Source of the DNA: Geosiphon pyriformis
Taxonomy: Eukaryota; Glomeromycota; Glomeromycetes; Archaeosporales; Geosiphonaceae
DNA: 64,000 nucleotides
Assembly: GCA_016748015.1 (NCBI GenBank)
Contig: JAAOMT010000295.1
Location: forward strand, 378,604-442,603
Reading direction: 5' to 3'
The notes under the pieces are model-generated. The model saw only the letters and a program-made list of their open reading frames with translations, did no database searches and was not told the DNA's origin. This document shows positions 45,474 to 58,743 of this stretch, one piece after another. The stretch's first letter is position 1, and each line of letters opens with the position of its first letter. Made by a program: the position numbers and the translations under genes.

Positions 45474-46370
45474 CGTATTTACATGATCATTTTTTAATAA
45501 TTTAAACTCTTGTTAAATTTTTAAAAAATTGATTATTATGTTAAAATTGACAATATAATAATTTTGTTTAATTTTAAATTTTTTAATTGAATATATTGAA
45601 TTTATAAAAAAATAATTAACAAGTTTAAATTAATAAAATTAATCATATATTTTTTTTAAAAATATTATAATAATTAAATATACTAATTCAATGTTAAAAT
45701 AATATTTTTGATTTTATAATTTTCAAAATTCAGTATAAATTATTAGTTTTCATTTATGTTAAAACATAAATTAATCTAAAAAATAAATTAATGTAATTTT
45801 TAAAAATTGTGCAAATTTCAATTTGGAAAAGTTTTATAAGTTTTCGTATTTCATAATTTGGGTGTAATTATTTTCTTTTGGTAATTAGTTTCAAGTTTTA
45901 TTGAACTCAATTTTTTTGATAATATATTTAATTAAAAAAAAAGAAAAAGGGACAAGTATTTTAAATTATTATTTTTTTCGTACCTTAAATGACCATAATT
46001 AATGTTAAAAAGAGAATTTAAATAAATTTTAAATAAAAAGTACGCAATCAGTAATTATTGGATATTATTGGGTATCTTTATATTTTGATTTTCGAAATGT
46101 TGTGCAATAAAAATTTGTAAAATGTTACGAAAAATAATAAATGCAATAAATAAACAATTTTTTTTTTAATGTAAAGTTTTAAACAATATATATATATTAA
46201 TGTATATATTAATATAAAGTTATGAAATTTATGCAAAAAAAAAAGTAAAAAAATTTTGAATTAAAACTATTTACATTATCTAGGAATTTTTGCATTTTAG
46301 TTTGTAATTCTCGTTATTAAATGAAAAATACTTAAATTTAAATCGTCATTAATTAATTTTAATTAGGAGC
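44889..46370. other. A+T-rich decayed DNA with (TAA)n tract
   Basis: Almost only A and T with no legible gene. It contains a TAA microsatellite at about 45436-45471. It may continue the decayed family B element cut at 38078, but no alignment could be made. Confidence 0.55.
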
Positions 46371-47253
46371 AGAGGAAAAAATTTAGCTACATTAGGGTTT
46401 GAAGATTAAAGTTGAAAAAATTTTCAATCTATATATCAAATTCTAAAATTTTTGTTTCTAATACTATTTTCAATTTCTCATGCAACAAATTCTAAATGGT
46501 ACTTTTCATTTAATAACTTTCATTCTGTGCGTGCCAAAACGATCTTTGAACTGAATTTTAAAAATTTAAAATTCCGTACATAATGAAATTAATATAATTT
46601 GATCGCTAGAAGATCAACTGTGTAAAAATTAATCCGTGGGAATTCTAAGAATATGCACCATGCTCTTTTACACTTATTTGATCTTCTCAACTTTACCTTA
46701 TATATTATTTTTATAACCATCAAATATATCTGTTTTTATTCCTTTTTTGCTTAACAACCTGTTTTTTTCATCATTGGTGAACCAATGATAAAATTGATGC
46801 TGTTGGTGATTTATTATGATACTGATGTTGATGTTGATGATAATGATGATTTTGGTGGTGCAGAGATTTCACTTGTGTCAATGTTTTTGGTTGAACAAAT
46901 TCTCCTTTGTATCACCATAGCAACAGAAGAAATTCTTTTTTTTTTCCTAATCAGTATTATATAGTAGAACGTGAAATTTTTTTTACACTAAACCTTATTA
47001 AATGTTTTAAAAATTCCCTTCTCGTCATACACATACGGCACTAATCAATCTATTTAATACTTAGTGTACCCCCGAAAAGGTACATGTATTCCCAAATTTA
47101 ATCAAAATATTTCCCTAATTTAGGGTTCATTCTTATCACCCCTTATAACATCCTACCTTTTTCATGTCACACCCCTACTTTTCGTAATTTTATTATAATT
47201 AGCCCACTAATCATTTTATCTTATTTTTCTTCCTCTTTCTTTTTTTTTCCCCC
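46371..47253. other. Upstream region of the HMG-box gene
   Basis: Composition returns to ordinary intergenic values. No coding frame is supported. A GAT-rich stretch near 46800-46860 and pyrimidine-rich tracts near 47220-47255 are visible, the latter just before the probable core promoter. Confidence 0.5.
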
Positions 47254-47278
47254 CCAATAGACTACTATATATTATAAA
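47254..47278 (+). promoter_or_regulatory. Probable core promoter of the HMG-box gene
   Basis: A C-rich run leads into CCAAT at 47254-47258, followed closely by TATATATTATAAA at 47266-47278. Transcription would start near 47300, about 390 bp before the ATG. Spacing and strength are judged by eye only. Confidence 0.45.
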
Positions 47279-47409
47279 CTCGTTCTTTGCTCTGTGAGCA
47301 ATCAACGCACACTTACAACGGCAAGAACAATAAAAGTTATAAAAGAAGTTCTACCACTCGCCACAGAACAAGGAACCACCAATTCAAAGAACGCTTGTAA
47401 AATAAAAGA

Positions 47410-47675
47410 GTAAGTATTAATACGTGACTTCTTGTTTATCTTATCATTTCTTCAATAGGGAGAAATTTAAGGAACTTCATTCCTCTTTCTACTAAAGAAA
47501 TACTTAAACTCCGTAATTTGAGTGGGCAGCACTAGAAAACTAGCTACTTTGTTGTCTTTCTATATTTACTTTCTTGCCAAATAATTAACTCTAGTAAACA
47601 TTTTGAATACCATAACAAAAACAAAGCTAAAAAACATCTATTTCTACCTCTTTCTATTCTTAACCTCACCCTTAG
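47410..47675 (+). other. Probable 5' UTR intron of the HMG-box gene
   Basis: A consensus donor GTAAGT at 47410-47415 and an acceptor CACCCTTAG ending 47675, with a CTTAAC branch-like motif near 47659-47664. No upstream ATG frame needs this exon, so it would be untranslated. Inference from splice signals only. Confidence 0.5.
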
Positions 47676-47687
47676 TCTATATATAAA

Positions 47688-49292
47688 ATGATTTCTATCA
47701 ACAACAACAACAACAACAACAACAACAACCAGTCTATTTACACTAAGCAAGAAAAAGAAGAATCAGTCTGCATGTGGTCGTCTCCTTCCACACCTTCCTG
47801 CTCGGATATGTCCTCCCCTCATTCTCCCATAATAGAATCAAATCCTGACTACGCAGTTTATCACGTGCCAAAAGGATATGATATCGTGTTGGTGCCTAAA
47901 ACAGATGAACCAGCACAAAAAGTTCCTGATTCTTCTTTGATTCCCCCTAACAATTTAAATGATGACTCTTCATCAGACTACGCACATTCCGTGAAAACCG
48001 GCTCTAAACCAATGGATATTCCAAATGCGGTGAAACAATCATCAGATATCGACACATCTTTAGAATTATCTCTAAATAATTCAACCACTACCACTTCGGC
48101 AAGGCTCTCTGCTTATCGAAAACGTAAGGCCGATAAGAACTACATCCCTCGTCCCAAGAATTGTTTCATGGCATATCGCGAGGATGTAAAGGAAAAGTTC
48201 TTAGCAAAGAACCCCGGTATGAATAATAAGATTGTGTCGGTACTAGCAGCTCAAATGTGGAATAACGAACCAGAGGACGTTAAAGAGTATTGGCGTGAAC
48301 GAGCCAAGCAACTCAAGGTTGAACATAAACTAAAATATCCTGATTACAAATTTAAACCTCAAAAGAAGAAACAAAACATTAAGACTCCAGGTGGTAACAA
48401 GGGTCCTACTAAAACAATCAGGAAAAAACCCCTCGGTTCCGATAAACAACTTGTATTCACTGAAGGTTACACAACACAAATTATGTGCGATAGTGATGAT
48501 GGAAAACTAATGTATCCAATTCAATTGGAAGTTTCTGACGATCATGAAGACATTTACATACAACATTTACACAAAAAGGCTTTATTCGGTCATTATAGAG
48601 CCTCATCAGTGGAATCTGCCAGTTCTTGGACCAGTGACTCCACAGCATCAACCCCTTTGCTATCACCATTCGTCGGTTCTCCCGCTTCGTATTCGCCTCC
48701 AACTTTCCAATTCGGTAATCAATTGACACGTTCTCAATCGGCTTTACGTTATGAAGCTGGAAACGTTTCACCCATACAAGAGAGTTCACCTAGTATCATG
48801 TATGCGCAAAATTTATCTTCGCAACAATTCATGATCAATGAAGTTGATCAACTGAATCATATGTACAATATGATGGATGTCAACGCTCATGCTACCTTAC
48901 CTGTGGTTGATGATGGCTTTGTTCTTGACTCTTCATCTTCTTATGATGAATCGTCTTTAAGAACAACCACCCCTTTCATGAATCGACCCCTTTCCTGCTC
49001 CCCGTCTCCACCGGAAATGTCTACAACCGATTATGATTTAATGGCAATGGGTCATTTTGCCTCTACAATTCCCCAAGGGCAAGGCTTCTACGTTGATTAT
49101 GAAGGTTCTATTGATCCTTATTCAAATTTCAACTCCTCTTTTGACCTCTCCTCCCACGACAGTGCTTCATCTCTTGCAGCGCATTACGCTTTTGCTCTTG
49201 AAACCCCTCGTCGGAATTCTCAACAACTTTTAACCGAATTCCAAAATGGTCTTAGACAGCAAGCGATGATGTTACAAGGATTGTTGGATTAA
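47688..49292 (+). CDS. HMG-box (MATA_HMG type) transcription factor, 534 residues
   Basis: An intact, apparently intronless frame. After an N-terminal run of ten Asn, encoded by an AAC repeat, come about 140 residues rich in Ser, Pro and acids. The HMG box is at residues 155-222: 'RPKNCFMAYREDV' opens helix 1, 'NNKIVSVLAAQMWNN' is helix 2 and 'YWRERAKQLKVEHKLKYPDY' helix 3. Basic 'KFKPQKKK' follows. This is the sequence-specific MATA/Sox-like subtype that bends DNA, as in fungal mating-type and Ste11-like regulators. The C-terminal 300 residues are Ser/Pro/Thr-rich and probably activating. It is a nuclear regulator. Whether it belongs to a sex locus cannot be decided: no RNA helicase or sugar transporter gene flanks it here, and these fungi have many MATA_HMG paralogues. 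Confidence 0.93.
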   Translation: MISINNNNNNNNNNQSIYTKQEKEESVCMWSSPSTPSCSDMSSPHSPIIESNPDYAVYHVPKGYDIVLVPKTDEPAQKVPDSSLIPPNNLNDDSSSDYAHSVKTGSKPMDIPNAVKQSSDIDTSLELSLNNSTTTTSARLSAYRKRKADKNYIPRPKNCFMAYREDVKEKFLAKNPGMNNKIVSVLAAQMWNNEPEDVKEYWRERAKQLKVEHKLKYPDYKFKPQKKKQNIKTPGGNKGPTKTIRKKPLGSDKQLVFTEGYTTQIMCDSDDGKLMYPIQLEVSDDHEDIYIQHLHKKALFGHYRASSVESASSWTSDSTASTPLLSPFVGSPASYSPPTFQFGNQLTRSQSALRYEAGNVSPIQESSPSIMYAQNLSSQQFMINEVDQLNHMYNMMDVNAHATLPVVDDGFVLDSSSSYDESSLRTTTPFMNRPLSCSPSPPEMSTTDYDLMAMGHFASTIPQGQGFYVDYEGSIDPYSNFNSSFDLSSHDSASSLAAHYAFALETPRRNSQQLLTEFQNGLRQQAMMLQGLLD

Positions 49293-49659
49293 ATCATCAT
49301 CTTTTAAAGAGTGGATCAAAAAATATCTATCTTTCCTATTTCATTGTCTGTTTCACCATTTATTTCGTTTTTGTAACGGGATTTGTTGTATATTCGCAAA
49401 GATTGCTTTTGTGCGGACCTCTATTTCCGGTCTTGACCTTTTCACCGGGTCCTCGGACACTAAAAAACTCTTTTTTGTCTTTCTTCCAAACACTACGACT
49501 TTTCTTGTATTTTTTTTCTAAATTTTAACTCATCACTCCCAAAATATATATACTCGACATCACTGTGTTTATAAAATTCCCATTTCACTTTATACATAGA
49601 CATCTTGCATTTTCATAGAATTATATATCATAGAGTTTCCAAGGCCTAAAGGAAGCATG

Positions 49660-49665
49660 AATAAA
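49660..49665 (+). terminator. Possible polyadenylation signal of the HMG-box gene
   Basis: AATAAA about 370 bp after the stop codon, in a T-rich 3' region. The true 3' end cannot be fixed by sequence alone. Confidence 0.4.
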
Positions 49666-52600
49666 TGAAAATGGCACTCTTTCTGGTACCTTTTCGTTTA
49701 ATTACTCTTCAGTTGGAGCTTGGTTCATATAGACTGCCACCTTGTATATTTTTTCTGATTCCTTTTTCTTTTGTTTTCATTTTCAAATATAGACCGGCAG
49801 AAACTTTGGTTTGTCACTTTATCTCGATCTTCCCTGATGTTGGGATGAATGAAAAACCATTTGTTGTATATTTCCTTCTTGCATATTTCACTTTTTTTAT
49901 ATTTCTTGCATGTCTTTCTCATCAAAAGACCAAAAAATTGTCAAAAATATATATCTTACCACATTCACTATATCCCTTATCACCTAGCTTCTTCATTGAC
50001 TATCAATTCCATTTAGCCTCCATCATTTCTATTATTTCAGCTCTATCATCAAATATTTCGTCGTTTCGCTTCAAAAGCTAGTGTCATTTTGGTTACCTTA
50101 AGTTATATTTATCTATATTTATCCTATCAAGACCTATATACGAAGCTGAATCAATTCATATCCCTCCGCTTCATGCCACCATCAATTTCCAATTTTTGCT
50201 CAGCTTCACTTGATTGACTTTTTATGTTAAACTTTTCCTCATAGTTAATTGTTTTCGTTTCATTATGAGAGATTTAACGCATCATGAATAGTTACCTATT
50301 CGAGCTCTCGCGTCATCAATTCATTATGCTTATTGTCAAAACAAAACTTTTAACTATCATTTGCGTAAAAGATTTCATCAAAACTCATTCATTCCCACTG
50401 CCTTTCGCAAAAATCCTCGATCGCCCATGTATTCGATAATGAAATCGAAACTCTCATACTGGGTGGACCTCGGACTATTCATCTTTGCATCCCCAGCCCA
50501 TTGTAAATTTCCCATCATCATTCTCATTCTCGTCCTCATCCTCTTCATATACCAACACATTTTACTTACATGATTCACCCTTATCTCACCTTAGTACAAT
50601 CTTCTCCCAGACAGTGTACCGTTTTTCTTTGACAAAATTTGGCAAAGAATTACAGTATACATCTTTTCTTTTTTTCTTTTTTTGGCTTTTCTTGGGATTT
50701 GTTGTAGTTGATGTTCTTTAGTTGTCTCACGTTTGTTTGTATTTTCGTAGGCACTCACCATCACTGTTTTTTCACTTGATTTTTCACTTTCTGAGTTCTT
50801 CATCTCTGAACCAGACAAAAAACAGCAAAAAAAAAAACTTTTTCTTTCTTAACGATTTTTTTGTTTTTGGTCGTTTGTCGATTTTTTTCTTTGAATGTCT
50901 CGTTACTTACCAAGTGATGATGGTATTTCTGCAAACACAAAACATAAAATGCAAAAAAAAAATAAAAATTTTGAGATTTTTTTTTAAAAAAAGATAGTGC
51001 ACGGAAATTATGAGCTTGTAGAACGAGATTAAAATTGATCTGCGATTAATAATTGGAACTTTGTGTCCCTGTTTATCATTTTATTGATCCTAAAAAAGAT
51101 CGTGGATTGAATTATTTTCACCATTTTTTTTCTTTCTAATTATTGATCTTATTTCAAAATAGATGTTGAAGATTCGGCGACCGCCGTGGTGTACCCCACA
51201 AAAACTTTTTCGTCCAAGTTTTCGCAACATGATGCAACCAGACTTGTTACTTTTATTAATCATCACCTTATAATATGATAATACGCCAAAAGCAATTTGT
51301 TTTAAGAACCATGTTCGATGACGACAAAGACGACAATGTGAATCGATGATTAATAACCCTCCACATATGCTTTAGTGTGTTTTCAAGTGGAATAGTGGTA
51401 GTGTAGTTGTGTGTCCATTTGATTTAATGATAAATATGGCCTTTGGATCATGTATCAAGTTGAGCCTGTTGGTAACCTGATTTCGACCCAGTTTTTCGTA
51501 TCATTCTTGAAATGTGAAACCATTCTATATTTGAAAATGCCGTTAGTGTCACCGTGTGCTTTTGCATACAGACGAATTACAATCTAGGTTTTTGGCATAA
51601 CCAGTAGCTAGAGTCGTGGTATACTTTCTCCGTTTTTTTGTGAATTTGTTGTGGTAAGACAAATTTTTTTGATAATTGTAAGTCTGGGTGACGAGATGAT
51701 GAGATTTTTTTAAGGGATTGTTGTGTGGGGATTGACTGTTTTGTTTGTGTGTGGAGAATCTCCCTTCGTCAATCTTTGAGTGATTATTTGAGCATTTACA
51801 CCATTGTCACTACGATGTGGGGAAGCAGATGAACGTGATTTTAAAATGGAAATAAAAGAATTCAGGGAGCCTTTTGATCAGGTATAATTCAACCCAAGCT
51901 AATAAATTTTTGATGTTTTTGTCGCGATAGGAATGGTTACCAGGACGATCAATCATCTTTTTAAAAACTGGGCTAAGATGTTAAAAGAGATTAGTCAACT
52001 TATTGTCAGATATGATTGGATCAAAACAGGCTAACCTTCTTCATTAGATAATATTTGTTTTAGGCTGTTCGGTAACTAGGGATCCTAGGATTCCAAAAGG
52101 TTGTGTTTCAAAATGAAAAAATCTAGACTTATTGGAGAGGGCAAGGTGATTGATGACCTTCACATTTTCAAGATTAAATTTATCATATGAAAACATTTTT
52201 GCAAATATTATAATTATTATTATTATTATTTTAAATGCAATTGTAATTTCCCTTTACAATTAATTAGAATTTTAATTTATGCTAAATTAAAAAATTCTCG
52301 TGTAATATAGAAAAAATAGTGGGCACATTTTGTCGTAATATTCTTTCTTTGTTAGGTGAACTTTCCAAGAATAAAATACGGAATTATTTGTGAGGGAATT
52401 GAATGTTTTTCACGCAAGAAAAGGGCTGGGCGAGAAACAGCTTTTATAAAACGGCCGAGGGCTAATGCATTTTTCGAAGCTCAACGAAAGGTTCAGGAAG
52501 CAAATGGCTCCTGATAAATATTTGTATCTATTCTTATCTTTAAATATAGTGCGCATGGGCAAGCACAAATAGAGAATGAAAAGGTAGCAGTCCTCACAGT

Positions 52601-53380
52601 AATCCCAAGTATGCATTCCTTTTTATCATAGTTATTTCTTTACGATCATGTCCTTATGCTAAACCATTGATTCATTTATATGCTGTCATAAGTCTACCTT
52701 TTATGGAACGTCGTCCATCACCTATTTGAGACAGATATCAACAGGTTTGACCAATTGGCCACAGACATCATCAAGAGCGAATCCAATCTCAACTCCTCCG
52801 CGTCAGTTTAATAGAAATATAAAATAATATCCTGTGCGTCGGATTGAGGATGTCTTGAATTTACTCGTGGATAAACTCAAACAACCATGTTCCAAAATCC
52901 CCAAACGTCATCTATACTTGGTAAGTAATCCGACATCTTTCGTTTTTTCAACAATTCTATTTTAATAACAACACCATCATCCCCATCACATAGGAAACCA
53001 GTGACTTTACATTTGGATAAGATTTTTAGATACCAAAATCTGAATGCGAGCTGATTGAAACTGACAACTTTAGCCGCTACATGTTAGTATCGCAACCCGG
53101 GAGAAAATTCCAGGATGAAGGAGAAAGATTATCATACCAAAGCAGTAACAGATTTCATTGATGTAATGAGGGTGGCCTGAGCTCAGCAGATTCGGCTTAA
53201 GACGAAATGCGCCAATATGGCCCTCCTTCACTTCCAGTTAATGAGGTCCTTGGCTTGATTCCCATGCCATTCTTCTCAATAAAGGTGATATGGAATGTGT
53301 ATTAGCTTTTAATCCTGATAATAATTCCAATATTGGCTGTGATATCCTTTATACCCTAACCAATAAAAGCTAAAACCCAG
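49666..53380. other. Gene-poor region of ordinary composition
   Basis: 3.7 kb of T-rich but not decayed DNA. Frames at 49665-50081 and 50361-51000 are long only because the strand is pyrimidine-rich; their products are hydrophobic and low in complexity. At about 52730-53340 composition is more coding-like, with short frames (for instance around 53200-53280) that could be exons or relics. I could not chain them into a gene or name a family. Confidence 0.5.
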
Positions 53381-55002
53381 AAAGTTTAGGAAAAAATATG
53401 TTGACTTAGTTTTTTGTATGTTCAAAATAAAAATCTTTTTACAAAAGTTTAAATGTAATATTTAAAAGTACAGGTTTTTTATTTTTGAAAATAGTTTATA
53501 TAATATAAATAAATTCAATCTGTAAATTAATTGCAATATAGATAATAATAATTTAATAATATATAATAAAAATTAAATTTTTATTATATAAATGTAAATT
53601 AATTAAAAAAATATATTTATAAAATATACATAAATAAATATTTAATTATTTGATATCATGCTTTTTAAAAATTTAATTTAATTTAAATCTTAAATTTAAG
53701 AATTTAAAATTTTATGTTCAAAAATTAAAAAATATTTTTTAAAAATTGATATTAAGTATTTTAACAAATAAAAATAGCATTTTAATAATATAATGTTTAA
53801 TTATTTGTTATATTCACAATTTTATTTTTATTAACAATAGTAATTTTAAACTTTTATATAAAATAATATATTTAATAAATCTAAAATTTACTTTTAAATA
53901 TTTAATAATTTAAATTTTCAATTTTTATTTATTTCTTAAATAAGTATAATTTAATTATTACATATTTTTAATTATTGTTTAATTAATTTCAATTATATAT
54001 TTTAAATTTTAAATTATAATTTAATTATTTTTACAATTTAATTTAATTAAAAAATATATTTTAAAAATTTTATCAATAATATTAAAAATATTTTAAATTA
54101 AAATTTTCAAAAAATTTAAATACTTTTATTATTATACATAATATAATTTAATTATTACACAACTTAACTATTGTATATTAATTATAAATTATATATATAC
54201 TATATATAAATTAAAATAAAAATTAAAAAAATTAAAAAAGTTTTAATGCTTTATATTTAAATTAATAAATTAATAAAAATTTTAATATTATTTTAAGTAT
54301 TTATTTTATGTGGTTTTTTGTAATTTTTTTTTAATTAATTTTACTTGTAAAATTTAAATATTGTTTAGTATAACATATTAAACTAAATAATATAAACTAA
54401 AAATAAATTATATATTTACTACATATAACTAATTATTTAGATTAGTTAAAACAACATTAATTTCTTATATAAACATTAATACTATTATTAATATTAGAAA
54501 TAAATAGACATAAAACACATATGCCAAAATTTACACTTAAAGCTTTAATAATATCAAGTAATTTAATCATACCTTTTAACAATACATTCAAAAAACCATC
54601 AATAAAAAAAGATACTAAACTATTTAATAAAATTAAATTTTTTTTATAATTATATAATGCTTAGAGTATATAAACCAAATTTTATTTTTATAAGCCAAAG
54701 CTAAACTATAAACAAAGTTTGTAATTTTATTAACAATTTTGAGGTCTTCAAAAACAAAAAAAATTTCAGAAACCAAGTTTTAAAAACAAAATTCTGGTAT
54801 AAGATAATATAAACTACAAAATTTGACAAACATAATAACAACAATTAAAACACAAAATAAAAACCAGCATAAACCAAAAAAAAATTCTCATATAGTAGTC
54901 TAAAAAATCAATAAAATACTAAAAATAACAGAGTCTAATAAACATAAAAATAAATAATCGGAAATTTTAACTTTACTATATAAGAAATACAAAACACTAT
55001 AA
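53381..55002. other. A+T-rich decayed DNA, no gene seen
   Basis: Sharp onset of almost pure A+T near 53390. No motif is legible. It probably consists of older element remains next to family A copy 3. Confidence 0.55.
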
Positions 55003-55816
55003 TATTATAAATAATTATTTGGAATATTAATACAAATAACAAACTTATAACTTAATGCTTAATAGTTATTAATAATAATAATTTCTGAAGATTTTAAAGT
55101 TTGAAGATTTTAGTTAAGTCTATTATATAATAAACAAAAATTTAATTAATGGTTTTTTCTGTGAATTTTTTTCTTTAATATAATAGTTAGTTTATTCTGA
55201 TAATTGTGCTTTTTTAATAAGCTATTCTTAAATTTTTACTTTTGTTTTCAGGTTTTTTATTAAATTATTCTTAACATCAAATATTTAGTGCTTAATTTCT
55301 TTAATTAATTAGTAAACAACAAAAAAAATAAAATAAAATAAAATAAAAAAATAAGAAAAAAAATAAGAAATTAGTATTTTGTCAATAGTTATAATTAAAA
55401 ACTATTGGTTTAGTGTAGTTAAGTATTGAATTCTATTAATATAAAGTGTTAATAATATTAATAGATTAATATTTCTTTAATTAAGTAATAATAACATAGA
55501 TTTGGGTGATAATAAATATTTTATTAATATAAATATAATTTCACTTTAAGTTATAAAAAACTATTTTTTGAAGAAAAAAGTATTGTTGTTCTAAACTGAA
55601 TTGTCTGTTTTTTTTTGCTTTTAACATTCTCATTATATATACATAATTTGTATTATACAAAATTTTTTGAAATTCTTTAATTTCTTGAAAAAAATTCTGG
55701 AATTCTGCAATTCTGCAATTTCTTAAAAGAAATTCTGAAATTTCTCTTTTTATTATGCTTATTTCTAATTGGTTATTTTATCTATTTATTATAATTTTTA
55801 ATTTCTATAAGTAATA
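55003..55816 (-). repeat. LTR of gypsy family A copy 3
   Basis: Aligns with the reverse complement of the family A LTR. TATTATAAATAA stands for TGTTACAGGTGA at the start, and the end GTAATA is followed by TTATTTTCTTCTTTTAATATT, the pyrimidine complement of the purine tract. The degraded GAATTCC array lies at about 55680-55760. It is the 3' LTR of a minus-strand element. Confidence 0.87.
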
Positions 55817-58416
55817 TTATTTTCTTCTTTTAATATTAAATTTTATTGAGATTTTCTAAATTTTTCTCTTAAATTAGCTCTAAAACTTTTTTCTTAAAAA
55901 TTGCTTTGTAATTTTGGTCTGCAATTCTTTAAATTGAGCATTAATTAAATTTTCCAGTTGATTAATAGTTATTGTACTTATTTCTAAGTGTAACAGTATT
56001 TTTGGCTGGTCCTAAAATCTTATTTGTAATTAGTAAATAATTTTTATATATATAGATAAATTGGTTTTTCTCATAATTTGTTCAATTTATTATACTATAG
56101 TTAGATTAAACATCTTTTTGGTCTTATTTATATATAAGTTTTGAATATTTAATTTCTGTTTTAATTAATAGTAACAAAAGTTCTTAAGAATTTGTTGTGT
56201 CTATTGATTTCAATTTTTTAAAACAAATTCTTTATTTGGTATTAATATTTTTGGAGTTTCCAATGTTTTTTCTACTTTTTCCATTATTTTGTCTATTGAA
56301 TTTTCAAAAGTATAATATCTGAAATATTGTTCTTTACTTTGAGATCTTTGAGTTACTTTTTTGTTTTTATATTGTATTGTTTGTTTGTTAATAGTAACTT
56401 CGAAACTTAATTTCTAATGTTGAATAAGTTGTAAAAGCTGTTGTATAAGTAAGTGAATGTTGTTAATAATTTCTATTTTTATTATTGTTTTTATTATGTG
56501 TATTGGTTCTTTATATACTGTTTTAATCAATCAATTTAATGTATTTGTTTTAATAATTATAATTGGTTTCAGATTTTATGAAATCTTATTTGATTTGACT
56601 AGTATTTATTGTACTCTCAATTGTAGAATATTATTGATAAATAATAATACTATATTGTGATATAGTTTTAGTTAATTATTATGTACTACTTTGGTTAAGA
56701 TTTTATTGTTTTATCTTAACTTATATGTTCTATTTTCCAAAATTTTTTCAATATAAAATGAATTATTCCATTTGGAATCAAATTTTCTATTTCATTGTTA
56801 GTATAATATAAGAGTACTTTGTTTTCAATTCTAAATTTAGCTAATTTATCTATTAACTGATTATTATGTCATTCTTTTTGTTTTTTTGTAACTTTTATAT
56901 ATTATTAACTGCTTTTTGCTTTTTGTTTTTTAGAGTTTCCATTAAGTTATATGTTTTTCTTAGCAATGTTTTTTGCAAATTGTCTTTTGTTATTGGTTTA
57001 GCTAAATATGTATTGATTTCTATCTTAACTGGTAATGTTACTGTTCTATTATAGATTAGTTTAAATAGTATTGTTTATGTAATATTTTGCTTTATTGTTT
57101 GATAAGCAAATAATACTAATAATATAAATAAATCTCATTTGTCCTGGTTTTTTTGGCTGATCTTGACTATTGCTTTATACAATATTTTGTTGAATTTTTC
57201 AACTAAACTATTGGTCTGTGAATAATATGATAATAATAATAGTCTTTTAATTTTAAATCTCTGACTTAATTTTGTTAATGTTTTGTTTACAAAGTAGGTT
57301 TCTTGGTCTGATAAAATTTTTTTTGAATATCTATGTTAACAAATCAAATCTTGGTATATAAATTTGGCTACAAATTCTGTATTTGCTCTTTGAATTATTT
57401 TAGCTTCTGGCCATTTTGTAAGATAGTTTATAACTACTGCTATATATTTGTTGCTTTTATTAATTATTGTCAATTATTTGATTAAGTTAATACTAATTTG
57501 ATTAAATAGTTGTCCTACTTTGATTGATTTTAATGGTTTACTGAGTTTTGTTTCTTTTTTTTTTTAACAAGCATTACAACTTTGAATATATTGAATAATA
57601 TTTGGATATATTAATAACTAATAATATTTTTTCCTAATTTTTTCTATAATTGCTTCTTTATAAAAATGTTCTGTAGTTAAATCTGAATATATGTTAAACA
57701 GTATTGTTTTTTTTCTGGTTTTGTAATTACTTTAAGTGGTTGGTTTAAATTTTTTCTGTTTTTTTAATATATTATATTTTGGTAAGTGATAAAATATTTT
57801 GATTGTTGTTTTATGTTATTTTGTTTTTTTTAAGATGATTTCTCCTTGAACTGTTGAATATCAATATAATATTGAAGTTGTATTTTTGTGTGTTTATTTT
57901 TTGTTATATTTTTGGATTGAAATGCTTTTAAATTTGTCTTATTCATAACAATCTATCAGCATTTCAATTTTTTTTTCTCTTTTTATAATGTTCTGTATAA
58001 TTAAACAGTAAAAGTTATATTTTTTATTTGACATGACAATTGTCTCTATATTCTTGCTTTTGAATTGATGTCAATTCTTTGTAATTAGTATATACCTCAA
58101 ACTTCTGACTCAAGTATTTTTTCTATTTTATAACAATCTAATAAATAGCTAAATGTTCTAATGTTAGAGTTTCATAATTCTTTTCAGCTAAACTTAAATT
58201 TCAGCTAACATATATCATTGAATATTCTTATTTATCTGCTTTTTTTTGTGACAATATAGCTCTTAATGCTTGGCTTAATGTGTTAATAGTAATAATAAAT
58301 GATTTGTTATAATCTGAATAAATTAATACTTAAGTTTAAATAAGCTTTTTTTTTAGTATATTGAAAGCTTTTTGTTGGTTTTCAGTCTATTTTTATTTAA
58401 TGTTTTTAGCTTGGAG

Positions 58417-58743
58417 CTAATAAAGTGGTTGAGCCAGTTTGAAAAAGTTTTGAATAAAATGGTAATAGTATCCAACAAATTCCAAGAATGCTCTTAGCTC
58501 TGTTAAGTTTATTGGTACTAAAAAATTCTTAATTATTTTGATTTTGTTTAAATCTGTTTTAATGTTATCTTTGCTTATAACATGTCCCAAAAACTTGAAC
58601 TCAGTTTTTACAAAGAAATACTTGGTAGCATTCAACTTTAATCCTGCTTTTTTTAGCCTTTCAAATACTTGTTGGAGATAATAGAAGTAATCATCAAATG
58701 TTTTGGAAAATATGTTGGTATTATCTAAATAGACTATTATCAA
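58417..58743 (-). pseudogene. Reverse transcriptase fragment of gypsy family A copy 3
   Basis: A 108-codon open piece that aligns residue by residue with 9400-9720 of copy 1: 'YLDNTNIFSKTFDDY', 'GLKLNATKYFF', 'FKFLGHVISKD', 'LEFVGYYYHFIQNF'. The RT active site reads YLDN instead of YLDD, one G-to-A change in the second aspartate. Confidence 0.9.

Noticed and set aside
44889-46370. Continuation of the family B element to the right of LINE copy 4
   Set aside because: Expected from the 12-bp duplication, but no integrase or RT block could be recognised in this stretch.
49665-50081. 138-codon frame on the plus strand after the HMG gene
   Set aside because: Hydrophobic, Phe/Ile/Ser-rich product explained by a T-rich strand; no motif, lies in the 3' region of the HMG gene.
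50361-50997. Several overlapping short frames on both strands
   Set aside because: Low-complexity products from pyrimidine-rich DNA, with no consistent frame or splice signals.
53100-53340. Faint resemblance to the C-terminal part of peroxin Pex19
   Set aside because: Only a few residues fit, the frames are broken, and no consistent exon chain could be built.
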